A program made the translations under genes and the position numbers. The notes under the pieces were generated by a model, which saw nothing but the letters and a program-made list of their open reading frames with translations, was not told where the DNA came from and did not search any database. This document shows positions 8,512 to 17,121 of a stretch of 64,000 nucleotides of DNA, piece after piece (the first letter of the stretch is position 1; every line of letters begins with the position of its first letter). Source of the stretch: Streptomyces sp. PTY087I2 (GTDB taxonomy: Bacteria; Actinomycetota; Actinomycetes; Streptomycetales; Streptomycetaceae); NCBI RefSeq assembly GCF_001687325.1, contig NZ_LZRD01000020.1, positions 1 through 64,000 on the forward strand, given 5' to 3'.

Positions 8512-10065
8512 TTAGGAGGCGGTGACTGTGACCCCGTCGATCACCCAGTACCAGTTGTTGCTGCCGGTGTAGTGGAACCGGAAGCTCACGTTGGCGGCCC
8601 CGGACGGGACGTTCAGGGTCAGCGACTGGGGCTGGGAGATCACGTCGGAGGTGTAGCGCTTCACCTCGACGGGCGTTCCGCCGTTCCAGGAGGCGAGGAT
8701 CCGGGCGGTCTGGCTGCCCTCCTGCCGGTAGAGGGTGGTGAGGCCGAGGGTCACGGTGGACTTGCCCGCGACGGCGTACGCCGGGGTGACGAGCGTGGAG
8801 TCGTACGGTCCGGAGGACGCCTTGTCGTCCCACTCGTCGGAGTCGGCAACCGCGAAGACGCCGCGCGAGCGGACGTTCAGTTCACGGGACTGGTCGCGCT
8901 GGCTGCGGCTCCAGAACTCGTCGGTGGCGAAGGACCAGCCGCGCCATTCGGTGACGCCGCCGGTGCCCATCGCGGAGTTCACGACGGACCAGCCGCTGGG
9001 CGCGGTGTGGGTCCAGCCGAGGACGTCCGCCGGGATGCCGGTCTCGTCGACGCGGGCGGACAGGGCGGGGTGGAGGGATTCGAACGGGTCGGTGGAGCGC
9101 TCCTGGATCGGCTTGCCGTCCAGGCCCCAGGCCGGGTCGGGGACGATGCCGAGCTGCTTGAAGACGGTGGCGGCGACGTCCACGAGCCGGGTGTCGGCGG
9201 GGCGGGCGCCGGCCGCGATGCCGGGGCCCTGGGCGAGGACGAAGGTGCGGCGTTCCTCGATGGCGCTGCCGCCGTGGCCGCCGGAGTCGGTGTGGCCGTG
9301 GTCGGTGGCGACGATGATCGTCCAGCGTTCGGTGGCGTACGAGGGACGGGCCCGGATCGCGGTCAGGAGGCGGCCGAGGTAGCCGTCCTGGACGGCGATG
9401 GCCTGGCGGTAGGCGGCGCTGGCGGCACCGGAGTTGTGGCCGGCGATGTCGGTCTGGCCGAAGTAGACGAAGAGCACGTCCGGGTTCTGGTCGCGGAGGA
9501 TCGACTCGGTCTCGGCGGCGATGGTGGCGTCGTGCCCGGTGTAGCCGTCGCGGTCGCCGTCGAGGACGAGCTTGGCGTCGGCGCCCGGGGTGACGGTGCC
9601 CTGGGCGTCCAGGGGCTTCCAGTCGACGGCGGCGTAGGTGGAGAGCTGGGGGCGGACCTGGGCGAGGCGGGCGAGGAAGCCGGGGTACTGCGTGTAGTTC
9701 TTCCCGGCGAAGGAGTTCTCCTTGACGCCGTGCTTGTCGGGCCAGACGCCGGTGGAGATCGTCGACCAGCCGGGGCCCGAGGAGGTGGCGGCCATCGGGT
9801 TGGCGTACAGCAGGGAGGTGCCGTACGTCCCGTTCGCCATCATCGACTTCAGGTGCGGGGCGTCGGCGGCGGCGATGACGTCGTGGCGCAGCCCGTCCAT
9901 GCCGACGACGAGCACCTTGTCCTTGCTGGTGCCGTTCGGGAGCGTGGGCGCGGCGTACGCGGAGGTGGCGGTGGCGAGCGGGGCGACGGCGGCGGCCGTG
10001 GCCGCGGCGGCGGTGGTGGCGAGTACGGAGCGCCGGGAGACGGGTGAGGACAGGGACCGGGACAC
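8512..10065 (-). CDS. Tat-exported alkaline-phosphatase-superfamily phosphodiesterase/phosphatase
   Basis: 517 residues with a twin-arginine signal (SRRSVLATT...AYAAP). The catalytic domain begins VVGMDGLRHDV (metal-binding Asp). The nucleophile region is ATSSGPGWSTISTG, and metal ligands follow in GQTDIAGH, ATDHGHTDSGGHGG and later segments. This is the nucleotide pyrophosphatase/phosphodiesterase branch. The last 170 residues form a separate beta-rich domain, probably a carbohydrate- or surface-binding module. GTG 10065 has GGAGG five bases upstream. The operator 50 bp upstream (10115-10127) is nearly the same as that of the phosphonate operon, suggesting that it releases phosphonate or phosphate from exported or environmental esters. 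Confidence 0.85.
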   Translation of the reverse strand: MSRSLSSPVSRRSVLATTAAAATAAAVAPLATATSAYAAPTLPNGTSKDKVLVVGMDGLRHDVIAAADAPHLKSMMANGTYGTSLLYANPMAATSSGPGWSTISTGVWPDKHGVKENSFAGKNYTQYPGFLARLAQVRPQLSTYAAVDWKPLDAQGTVTPGADAKLVLDGDRDGYTGHDATIAAETESILRDQNPDVLFVYFGQTDIAGHNSGAASAAYRQAIAVQDGYLGRLLTAIRARPSYATERWTIIVATDHGHTDSGGHGGSAIEERRTFVLAQGPGIAAGARPADTRLVDVAATVFKQLGIVPDPAWGLDGKPIQERSTDPFESLHPALSARVDETGIPADVLGWTHTAPSGWSVVNSAMGTGGVTEWRGWSFATDEFWSRSQRDQSRELNVRSRGVFAVADSDEWDDKASSGPYDSTLVTPAYAVAGKSTVTLGLTTLYRQEGSQTARILASWNGGTPVEVKRYTSDVISQPQSLTLNVPSGAANVSFRFHYTGSNNWYWVIDGVTVTAS

Positions 10066-10114
10066 GTGATCCTCCGATGGGGGGGCGGGTCGAGCGGGCT
10101 GGAGATGAACGTCC

Positions 10115-10127
10115 GTCTGGACCAGAC
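10115..10127. promoter_or_regulatory. Candidate GntR/UTRA operator before the phosphodiesterase gene
   Basis: GTCTGGACCAGAC is a perfect 13-bp odd palindrome. Together with its 3' context (CCGTTA) it matches the site at 16067-16079 before the phosphonate operon. A second half-site, GTCCAGAC, lies at 10157-10164. The form is close to known HutC-subfamily operators (TGGTCTAGACCA type). Binding by the linked GntR protein is inferred. Confidence 0.7.
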
Positions 10128-10197
10128 CCGTTACTCTTACGAGATATCCGGGCCGGGTCCAGACTTTCGCAGGAATCCGTGGCCGAGAGGTGGCCGG

Positions 10198-11277
10198 TCA
10201 GCTTCCGGTGGCCGACTTCCAGGCGTCGATGTACGTGTCCAGGTTGGCGCCGATGTCCGCCCAGTCGGGCTCGAAGATCTCCACGCCCTCCATCAGCCCG
10301 GCCAGTCGGACGGCGTTGGCGTCGGTGGCCTTGACGTCCTTGCGGGCGGCGAAGCCCCCGCCGATCGCGCTGACGTCGCGCTGGGCCTGCTCGGAGAGCA
10401 TGAAGTCGAGCAGCTTCTTGCCGTTCTCGCTGTGCGGGGCCTTCGCGACGAGCCCGGCCGCGTACGGCAGAGCGAAGCTGGTGGGCTTTCCGTCGCCCTT
10501 GGCGGGGAACCAGATGGCGAGGTTGGGCATGTCCTTGGACTGGGCGAAGTTCATCTGGACGTCCCCGTTGGCGACGAGGAGTTCACCCTTGTCGACCTTG
10601 GGGGCGAGCTTGCCGGTGGAGGCGGACGGGCCGACGTTGTTGGTCTGGAGCTTCTTCAGGTACGCCATGGCCGGCTCCTGCCCGCCGAAGTCGTGCATGG
10701 CCTTGATGAGGACGGCGGTGCCGTCGCCCGCGACACCGGGGGTGGAGTACTGGACCTTCTCCTTGTACGAAGGGTCGAGCAGCTCCTCCCAAGTGCGCGG
10801 CGGGTCCTTCAGCTCCTTCTTGTTGTGGATGAAGCCGAAGTAGTTGTTCACGACGGAGGTCCACTTGCCGTCGGCCGCCCGGTCGGCGCCGTCGACCTGG
10901 TCGGCGCCCTTGGGCTCGTACGCGGTCAACAGCCCCTTCTTGTCGGCCTGCTGGATGAAGGGCGGGAGGGTGACGAGCACGTCGGCCTGGGTGTTGGACT
11001 TCTCGCGGGCGGCGCGCTGCACCATCTCGCCGGAGCCGCCCTCGACGTACTTCACCTTGATGCCGGTCTGCTTCTCGAAGTCCTTGAAGACCTTGTCGTA
11101 CCAGCCGTCGCCGTTCTCGCCCTTGAGGCCGTCGGCGCTGTAGACGGTGACGGACTTCTCGTCGGACGCGGCGGAGGAGCCGCCGCAGGCGGTGAGGGTG
11201 AGGGCGGTGAGTGCGGCCAGGGGGAGGGCGAGGGTGCGGGCGGGGATGCGGGCGGGGATGCGGGCAGGGTTGTTCAT
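10198..11277 (-). CDS. 2-aminoethylphosphonate-type ABC transporter substrate-binding lipoprotein
   Basis: 359 residues. The signal peptide has an in-frame ARIP repeat and ends in a LTAC lipobox. The mature part is a class of periplasmic-binding fold seen in iron/AEP receptors (VTVYSADG near the N-terminus, YVEGGSGEMVQR, AQADVLVTLPP-like segment). Last gene of a six-gene operon with two permeases, an ATPase, a phosphonatase-like hydrolase and an FAD oxidoreductase. That context makes 2-aminoethylphosphonate or an N-methyl derivative the likely ligand. The assignment rests on operon content more than on ligand residues. Confidence 0.8.
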   Translation of the reverse strand: MNNPARIPARIPARTLALPLAALTALTLTACGGSSAASDEKSVTVYSADGLKGENGDGWYDKVFKDFEKQTGIKVKYVEGGSGEMVQRAAREKSNTQADVLVTLPPFIQQADKKGLLTAYEPKGADQVDGADRAADGKWTSVVNNYFGFIHNKKELKDPPRTWEELLDPSYKEKVQYSTPGVAGDGTAVLIKAMHDFGGQEPAMAYLKKLQTNNVGPSASTGKLAPKVDKGELLVANGDVQMNFAQSKDMPNLAIWFPAKGDGKPTSFALPYAAGLVAKAPHSENGKKLLDFMLSEQAQRDVSAIGGGFAARKDVKATDANAVRLAGLMEGVEIFEPDWADIGANLDTYIDAWKSATGS

Positions 11278-11304
11278 GGGATTTCTCCGGGGAGGTGGTG
11301 GGGA

Positions 11305-12102
11305 TCAGCGGTAGGAGGCGCGGGTCCGGATGCGGGAGACGGCGGCCAGGACGAGGAGCGTCGACGTCATCAGGACCACGGCGAGGGCGGCGCCGGTGAA
11401 GAGCGAGCCCCGGTCGGTGGCGGCGAAGATCTGCACGGGCAACGGGGTCCAGTCCGGCGGGTAGAGCATCATCGTGGCGCTCAACTCCCCCATGGACAGG
11501 GCGAAGCAGAGCCCGACGGCCGAGGTGAGCGAGGGCAGCAGGAGCGGCAGCTTCACCCGCCACAGAACCCGTGCGGGGCTCGCGCCGAGACCGGCGGCGG
11601 CCTGTTCGTACATCGGGTCGAGTCGGCGTACGGCGGCGGCGACCGACTGGTACGCGAACGCGGTGACCAGGACGGTGTGGGCGAGGATCACGATCCACCG
11701 CGTCCCGTTGAGCAGCACGGGCGGTTGGCTGTAGGCCACCAGCACCGCGAGTCCGACGACCACCGAGGGCACGGCGACCGGCAGGATGAACAGGGCGTCC
11801 AGGAGCCGCTTTCCGCGGGTACGGAGAGAGGCTGCGGCGAGCGCGGCCCAGCCGCCGAGGGTGAGGGCCAGCACGCTCGCGGCGAGAGCCGTGACCAGGC
11901 TGGTGGTCAGCGCCTGGAGCGAGTCGCCGCTCGTGGCGGTGGCATAGCGCTCGACGGTGGGCCCGGAGGGGAAGGCCCCGGACCAGTTGGTGGCGAGGGA
12001 CGCGGCGAGGATGACGAGCAGCGGCACCGCGAACAGCGGGACGAAGAGGAGCAGGAAGACGGCCCAGGTGGCCCACTTCCCGGCCCGGCTATGCACCAGC
12101 AC
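11305..12102 (-). CDS. AEP-type ABC transporter permease (second subunit)
   Basis: 265 residues, about six hydrophobic segments, with the EAA-type cytoplasmic loop AAAGLGASPARVLWRVKLPLL. Its GTG start overlaps the end of the first permease gene by 14 bases, so the two are coupled. It should form a heterodimeric channel with the upstream permease and be driven by the ATPase encoded two genes earlier. Confidence 0.85.
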   Translation of the reverse strand: MLVHSRAGKWATWAVFLLLFVPLFAVPLLVILAASLATNWSGAFPSGPTVERYATATSGDSLQALTTSLVTALAASVLALTLGGWAALAAASLRTRGKRLLDALFILPVAVPSVVVGLAVLVAYSQPPVLLNGTRWIVILAHTVLVTAFAYQSVAAAVRRLDPMYEQAAAGLGASPARVLWRVKLPLLLPSLTSAVGLCFALSMGELSATMMLYPPDWTPLPVQIFAATDRGSLFTGAALAVVLMTSTLLVLAAVSRIRTRASYR

Positions 12103-13021
12103 GACGGCTCACCACCCGGTAGAGGCCGTAAAGGCCCACGGAGATCGCGATGTTGACGACGGCGACGACACAGGCGGCCGGGTAGTCCGACTCCAGGATC
12201 GCCTTGCTGTAGACGAGCATCGGCAGCGTGGTGACGTCCTTCGCCCCGGTGAACAGGACGATCCCGAACTCGTTGAGGCACATCACCAGCACGAGGCTGC
12301 CGCCCGCCGCGAGCGCGGGAAGCGCCTCGGGCAGGATCACCTGCCGGACGATCCGGACCGGCCCGGCGCCGAGCGAGGAGGCCACTTCCAGCTGCCCGGT
12401 GTCGAGTTGGGAGAACGCGGCGAGCAGCGGGCGCATCACGAACGGCGTGAAGTAGGTGATCTCCGCGAGCAGGACGCCCCAGGGGGTGGTCAGGAAGTGG
12501 AAGGGCCCGTCGGCCGCCCCGGTGACGTCGGTCCACAGCCCGTTGGCCATGCCGACCGAGCCGTAGATGAAGAGCAGGGCGAGCGTGATGAGGAAGGACG
12601 GGAAGGAGAGGAAGACGTCGACGAACCGGGCGACCGCCTTCCCGCCGGGGAACGGGACGAACGCGATGACCAGCGCGAGGACGAACCCGAGGACCAGGCA
12701 GCCCACGGTCGATCCGACGGCGAGCCACACGGTGGTGGTGAGCGCGTCGCGGAAGACCTCGGAGGCGAAGACCTCGGCGTACGGGTCGAGGGAGACGCCG
12801 CCGCCGTCGTCCGGGGTGACGGACTGCCGGCCGACGAGGGCCAGCGGGTAGAGGAACGCGAGGGCGAGGACGGCGACGGGCGGCAGCGCCCAGACCCAGG
12901 CGGGGACGGCACGGGAGCGGGCGGGGGTGGGGGTAGGGCCGGGGGCGGCTTTGGTGGCTGAGGTGGCGCCGGCCGTGGCCGCGGGGGCTGTGGTGGCTGT
13001 GGCGGCTTTGGTGGCGGTCAT
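12089..13021 (-). CDS. AEP-type ABC transporter permease (first subunit)
   Basis: 310 residues. An alanine/threonine-rich cytoplasmic N-terminus of about 35 residues precedes six or so membrane segments. The EAA-type loop is ASSLGAGPVRIVRQVILPEALPAL. The start at 13021 overlaps the ATPase stop as ATGA. Both permeases are of the single-fold, heterodimer type used by PhnU/PhnV-like systems. Confidence 0.85.
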   Translation of the reverse strand: MTATKAATATTAPAATAGATSATKAAPGPTPTPARSRAVPAWVWALPPVAVLALAFLYPLALVGRQSVTPDDGGGVSLDPYAEVFASEVFRDALTTTVWLAVGSTVGCLVLGFVLALVIAFVPFPGGKAVARFVDVFLSFPSFLITLALLFIYGSVGMANGLWTDVTGAADGPFHFLTTPWGVLLAEITYFTPFVMRPLLAAFSQLDTGQLEVASSLGAGPVRIVRQVILPEALPALAAGGSLVLVMCLNEFGIVLFTGAKDVTTLPMLVYSKAILESDYPAACVVAVVNIAISVGLYGLYRVVSRRAGA

Positions 13022-14136
13022 GGGCCGACCCCCGCCGGGTCTCCGGCCCCCGCCCCCGCTCCCGCCGGGAGCAGTACCGCGTCCTCGGTGGCGAAGTGCA
13101 GGGTGACGGGGTCGCCGATGGCCGGGGGCTCGCGCAGTTCGCGGAGGTCGGCCATGACGCGGTGGCCGTCGACGTCGGCGTGGACACGGTGGGTGGAGCC
13201 GCGCCACTGGACCTCGGTGACGCTGCCGGTGAGCGCGTTGGGCCCGTCGCCGAGGCCGACCAGGTGCGGCCGGACGCAGAGGGTGGCGGTGGCGCCGGGA
13301 GCGGCGGTGTCCGTGGGAACGGCGAGGGGGTGGTCGTCGAGGTCCACCGTGCCGTCGCCCGTGACCGTCACCGGGAGGAGGTTGGCGTTCCCGACGAACG
13401 AGGCGGTGAACTCCGTACGGGGTCGGCGGTAGAGCTCTTCGGGGGTGCCGCAGTCCTGGAGCCGGGAGCGGTCCATGACGGCGATCCGGTCGGCGAGGGT
13501 GAGCGCCTCGACCTGGTCGTGGGTGACGTACAGGATGGAGACGTCCGGCAACTCGCGGTGGAGCCGGGCCAGTTCGGCGAGCATTCCGGAGCGGAGGCGG
13601 GCGTCGAGGGCGGAGAGCGGTTCGTCCAGGAGCAGCACCCCGGGCCGGATGGCCAGCGCGCGGGCGATCGCGACGCGCTGCTGCTGGCCGCCGGAGAGTT
13701 CGCGGGGGTGGCGCTCCGCGTACGCGGCCATGCCGACGAGTTCCAGGGCCTCGGTGACCCGGCCGGGGATCTCGGCCTTCGGGGTGCGGTGGGCCTTGAG
13801 CCCGAAGGCCACGTTGTCCTTGACCTTGAGGTGCGGGAAGAGGGCGTAACTCTGGACGACCATGCCGATGCCCCTTCGGTGGGGCGGGAGTTGGGTGACG
13901 TCCCGGCCACCGAGGAACACCCGCCCGGCGGCGGGCCGGACGAACCCGGCGACGGCGCGCAGGGCGGTGGTCTTGCCCGAGCCGGAGGGCCCGAGGAGGG
14001 CCATCACCTCGCCGGGTTCGACGGTGAGGTCGAGCCGGTCGAGGACGACGGTGCCGCCGTAGGAGACGGTGACGCCGTCGAAGCGGATGCCGCTGGGGGC
14101 GGGGGCGGGGGCTGCGCCGGGGGCGGGTGCGCTCAT
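13018..14136 (-). CDS. AEP-type ABC transporter ATP-binding protein
   Basis: 372 residues. Walker A GPSGSGKTT, Q-loop in VVQSYALFPH, signature LSGGQQQR, Walker B LLLDEPLSALD and switch His in VTHD are all intact. A C-terminal TOBE-like region (from about 250) is typical of spermidine/iron/phosphonate importers. Its start overlaps the HAD hydrolase stop as ATGA and its end overlaps the permease start, so the three are tightly coupled. Confidence 0.9.
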   Translation of the reverse strand: MSAPAPGAAPAPAPSGIRFDGVTVSYGGTVVLDRLDLTVEPGEVMALLGPSGSGKTTALRAVAGFVRPAAGRVFLGGRDVTQLPPHRRGIGMVVQSYALFPHLKVKDNVAFGLKAHRTPKAEIPGRVTEALELVGMAAYAERHPRELSGGQQQRVAIARALAIRPGVLLLDEPLSALDARLRSGMLAELARLHRELPDVSILYVTHDQVEALTLADRIAVMDRSRLQDCGTPEELYRRPRTEFTASFVGNANLLPVTVTGDGTVDLDDHPLAVPTDTAAPGATATLCVRPHLVGLGDGPNALTGSVTEVQWRGSTHRVHADVDGHRVMADLRELREPPAIGDPVTLHFATEDAVLLPAGAGAGAGDPAGVGP

Positions 14137-14864
14137 GCCTCGGCCCGCGCGATGAGGTCCGGCAGTTCGGCGACGGACCCGAGGACGTGGGTCGCGCCGT
14201 GCCGGGCGAGCTGGTCCTTGTCGTGGGCGCCGGTGAGGACCCCGGCGACGATCCCGGCGCCGGAGCGTACGCCGCTGAGCATGTCGTACGAGGTGTCGCC
14301 GGCCACCACGGTCCGGCGGACGTCGGCCACGGCCCCGGTGCGCAGGAAGGCGGCCAGCACCATGTCCGGGAAGGGCCGGCCCCGGCCGCCCGCGTCGGCG
14401 GGGCAGAGGGTGAGCGGGACGAGGTCCTGCCAGCCGAGGGCGGCGAGGATGGCGTCCTGGGTGGTGCGGGCGAAGCCGGTGGTCAGGACGACGGTACGGC
14501 CTTCGGCGGTGAGCCGCTCGACGGCCTCGCGGGCGCCGGGGAGCGGGGCGATGCGGCCGCCGTCGACGAGTTCCCCGTACGCCTCCTCGAAGGCGGTGTT
14601 GGCGTACTGCGCCCGGTCCTCGTCATCGAACAGATGCCGGAAGACGGAGATCTTCGACTCGCCCATGGTGGCGCGTACGTAGGCGAGTTGGCGATCATGC
14701 TCGTCGGATCCGGGTCGTACGCCGAGGCGTTGGGCGGCGGCGGAGAAGGCCTGCTCGACGAGGCCGCCGTCGGCGACGGTGGTGCCGGCCATGTCGAGGA
14801 CGACGAGGTTGTAGGGGTCGCGGGTGATGGCGGTCGGGGGCGTCGTATCGGTCGGGGAAGTCAT
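14133..14864 (-). CDS. Phosphonatase-like HAD hydrolase (PhnX-like)
   Basis: 243 residues. The nucleophile motif is LDMAGTT near residue 24, and the cap contains TMGESK, which keeps the lysine of the MGxxK motif that forms the Schiff base with phosphonoacetaldehyde in PhnX. Later motifs are TTGFAR, GRGRPFPDM and GDTSYDM. The expected reaction is hydrolysis of phosphonoacetaldehyde to acetaldehyde and phosphate in the cytoplasm. ATG 14864 follows the FAD oxidoreductase stop by five bases. The family (the TIGR03351 type) is related to, but distinct from, classical PhnX. Substrate is inferred from the lysine and the operon. Confidence 0.83.
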   Translation of the reverse strand: MTSPTDTTPPTAITRDPYNLVVLDMAGTTVADGGLVEQAFSAAAQRLGVRPGSDEHDRQLAYVRATMGESKISVFRHLFDDEDRAQYANTAFEEAYGELVDGGRIAPLPGAREAVERLTAEGRTVVLTTGFARTTQDAILAALGWQDLVPLTLCPADAGGRGRPFPDMVLAAFLRTGAVADVRRTVVAGDTSYDMLSGVRSGAGIVAGVLTGAHDKDQLARHGATHVLGSVAELPDLIARAEA

Positions 14865-14869
14865 GTGGT

Positions 14870-15994
14870 TCACCAGCCCAGTTGGTCGGCGGTCGTTTCG
14901 GCGATGGCGGGCGAGCACGTCATGCCGCGCCCGCCGGGTCCGGTGACGAGCCAGACCCCGTCGCGCACCTGCTGCCGGTGGACGACGCGTGCGGTGTCGG
15001 TGCACTGGGCGTAGACGCCCGCCCAGCGGTGGCGGATACGCGGCAGCGGGCGGCCGAGGAAGGCCTCGACGACCCGGGTGAGGTGCTCGTACGGCTCCTC
15101 GACGGTGTCGAAGGCGAAGGGGTGCTCGTACTCGTGGGTGTCGCCGATGGTCAGCCCGCCGTCGCGGCGCTGCACCATGAGGAGCTGCATGCGGTGCTCG
15201 GCGGCGACGGGGTCCTGGGCCTGTCCGGCGTTGAGGGCGTCGAGCGCCTCGCCCCGGTAGGCGGGGTAGTAGCGGAAGCTGTCGGCGTCGGCGACGGAGG
15301 TGGTGAGGGGTTCGCCGAGCGGGTCGGTCTGCATCATCTGGAGGCGGACGCGGCGCACGGGCAGTTCGGGCCCGGCGAGTTCGCGGACGAGCCCGCCGAG
15401 CCAGGCGCCGGTGGCGAGGATGACGGCGTCGCCCGTGTGGACGTCCCCGTGGTCGTCGCGCACGGATGCGGTCCCGACGACCTCGCGGACCTCACGGCCG
15501 CCGAGGTAGGTGTACCGCCCGGAGGCCAGCAGCTCTTGCTTGAGGGCGAGTTGGGCGGTGCGGGGCTCTACGGCCGCGTCCCGCTCGCACCACAGGGCGG
15601 CGGTGAACTCCCCGCGCAGGGCCGGGTTGACCGCGCGGGCCTCGTCGGCGGTGAGCAGCTTGTAGCCGCGCGCCGCCGCGTCGGGCCTGGCGGCGGCCGC
15701 CTCGGCGACGGCGACCTCGCGTGCGGTACGCAGCGGGGTGAGCGAACCGCAGGCGCGGAAGCCGAGCCCGGGCACCCGCTCGCCGACGGACTCCCACAAC
15801 TCACGGGCGCGCAGGGCGGTTTCCAGCTCCTCGCCACCGGCCCGGCCGCTGATCCATATCTGTCCGAAATTGCGGAGCGATGCCCCGCGCGCCTCGCTCT
15901 CGCGCTCGATCTGTACGACCTCGTGGCCGCGGCTGACTGCGTGCCAGGCGTGCATGGTTCCCACCACGCCGGCTCCTACGACGATGACTCTCAC
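14870..15994 (-). CDS. FAD-dependent oxidoreductase of the phosphonate-associated TIGR03364 type
   Basis: 374 residues, DAO fold. The Rossmann motif VGAGVVGTMHAWHA lies at the very N-terminus, and the FAD-contact residues are in ASLRNFGQIWISGR and the C-terminal TGPGGRGMT. GTG 15994 is chosen because AGGAG lies ten bases upstream; a GTG nine bases further up is too close to it. Members of this family cluster with phosphonatase genes and have been linked to oxidation of aminoethylphosphonates, especially N-methylated AEP, to phosphonoacetaldehyde. Here it replaces the usual PhnW transaminase, which is absent from the operon. First gene of the operon. Confidence 0.82.
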   Translation of the reverse strand: MRVIVVGAGVVGTMHAWHAVSRGHEVVQIERESEARGASLRNFGQIWISGRAGGEELETALRARELWESVGERVPGLGFRACGSLTPLRTAREVAVAEAAAARPDAAARGYKLLTADEARAVNPALRGEFTAALWCERDAAVEPRTAQLALKQELLASGRYTYLGGREVREVVGTASVRDDHGDVHTGDAVILATGAWLGGLVRELAGPELPVRRVRLQMMQTDPLGEPLTTSVADADSFRYYPAYRGEALDALNAGQAQDPVAAEHRMQLLMVQRRDGGLTIGDTHEYEHPFAFDTVEEPYEHLTRVVEAFLGRPLPRIRHRWAGVYAQCTDTARVVHRQQVRDGVWLVTGPGGRGMTCSPAIAETTADQLGW

Positions 15995-16066
15995 GTCGGC
16001 CACGCTCCTGGGGGCGGGTGTCCCGGACGCGTCCGGTCGTCGACGGGACGGTGAACGACCCCGCAA

Positions 16067-16079
16067 GTTTGGACCAGAC
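16067..16079. promoter_or_regulatory. Candidate GntR/UTRA operator before the phosphonate operon
   Basis: GTTTGGACCAGAC, one mismatch from a perfect palindrome, lies 73 bp upstream of the FAD oxidoreductase start and between it and the GntR gene. The extended match to the site at 10115-10127 (GGACCAGACCCGTTA) is 15 bases long. This is strong evidence for a shared regulator. Confidence 0.75.
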
Positions 16080-16158
16080 CCGTTATCTTTCCGTGACCGA
16101 AAGGGTGGGGTGCGCGGCGGGCGGCGAGCCGGCCCCCGCCTCAGCCCCGCCCTTCGCC

Positions 16159-16929
16159 TCAGCCCTGCCCTTCGCCCCGCAGATGGGCGGAGAAGGAGAA
16201 CCGGTCGCCCCGGAACAGCGTGCGCACGCGCTCCAGCGGCCGGCCGTCGGTGTCCCGGGAGAGGCGGTGGATCAGGAGCATCGGCAGGGCGGGCGGGGTC
16301 CCGATGAGCAGGGCCTCGCGGGGGGTAGCGAGCACGGTCTCGATCCGCTCGTCGGCGTCGCCGAAGGCGATCCCGAGGGAGTCGCGGAGGTAGGCGTAGA
16401 AGGAGGAGTCCGGGTCGAACTCCGTGTCCAGGTGCGGGACTCGGGCGACGGCGACGTACGTGCTCTCCAGGCCGACGCGCTCGTCGTCGGCGAGCAGCAC
16501 CCGCTCCAGGTGCCAGACCGGCTCGCCCCGCCCGACGCCTACCTCGGCGGCGAGCACTTCGGGGCAGGGGAAGCGGTCGAGGCCGATGAGGTTGCGCCCG
16601 GGCCGCAGGCCCTGGCGGCGGACGCCCTCGGTGTAGCTGGCGAGCGAGAGCGGCTGCTCCAGCTTGGGCCCGGCGACGACGGTGCCGCGCCCCTGCCGGC
16701 GCAGCCGCCCTTCCAGGAGGAGTTCGCGCAGGGCCTGGCGGACGGTCTCGCGCGAGACCTCGTGCAGCTGGGCGAGCTCCCGCTCGGTGGGCAGGAGTCC
16801 GCCCTCGCCCAGTTCGTCCAGCAGGACCGCGATGCGGGCCTTGACCGCGTAGTACTTCGGGATACGGCCGTGCTCGGGGATGCCGGAGCGGATCGGTGCG
16901 CCAGGTGCCTGGTCGTTCGGGTAGTCCAC
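16159..16929 (-). CDS. GntR family regulator, HutC/UTRA subfamily
   Basis: 256 residues. The winged-helix domain lies near 20-90 (IPKYYAVKARI, LPTERELAQLHEVSRETVRQAL) and the UTRA effector domain at about 100-250 (SYTEGVRRQGLRPG, ATPREALLIGT, RTLFRGDRFSF). Overall layout is like DasR, but the genomic context is different. It sits immediately upstream of the phosphonate operon on the same strand, with the operator in between, so it is probably its local repressor, with a phosphonate or pathway intermediate as inducer (inference). Confidence 0.88.
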   Translation of the reverse strand: MDYPNDQAPGAPIRSGIPEHGRIPKYYAVKARIAVLLDELGEGGLLPTERELAQLHEVSRETVRQALRELLLEGRLRRQGRGTVVAGPKLEQPLSLASYTEGVRRQGLRPGRNLIGLDRFPCPEVLAAEVGVGRGEPVWHLERVLLADDERVGLESTYVAVARVPHLDTEFDPDSSFYAYLRDSLGIAFGDADERIETVLATPREALLIGTPPALPMLLIHRLSRDTDGRPLERVRTLFRGDRFSFSAHLRGEGQG

Positions 16930-17013
16930 CGCCCGATGGTGGCAGACGCGGGTGAACGGGGGCGGTACGGGGCCACGACCCCGTACCGCCAGGCGCGTCC
17001 CTGCGGCTCAGCC

Positions 17014-17121
17014 CTCAGTGCCCCCTGCGGCGGGCCGCCGCCCCGGAGTCCCGCCGGCTCAGTCCGCCGGGCGGTGGCCCACCGCCCGGGGCCTCCGGCT
17101 CAGTGCCCCCTGCGGCGGGCC
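17014..17121. repeat. Duplicated 3' end of the LAXTG protein gene
   Basis: A 23-bp sequence (starting CTCAGTGCCCCCTGCGGCGG) occurs at 17014-17036 and again at 17099-17121, 85 bp apart. The second copy is the end of the coding sequence (ARRRGH and stop). The first lies downstream of the stop, so the gene's tail has been duplicated by slippage or recombination. Confidence 0.75.
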
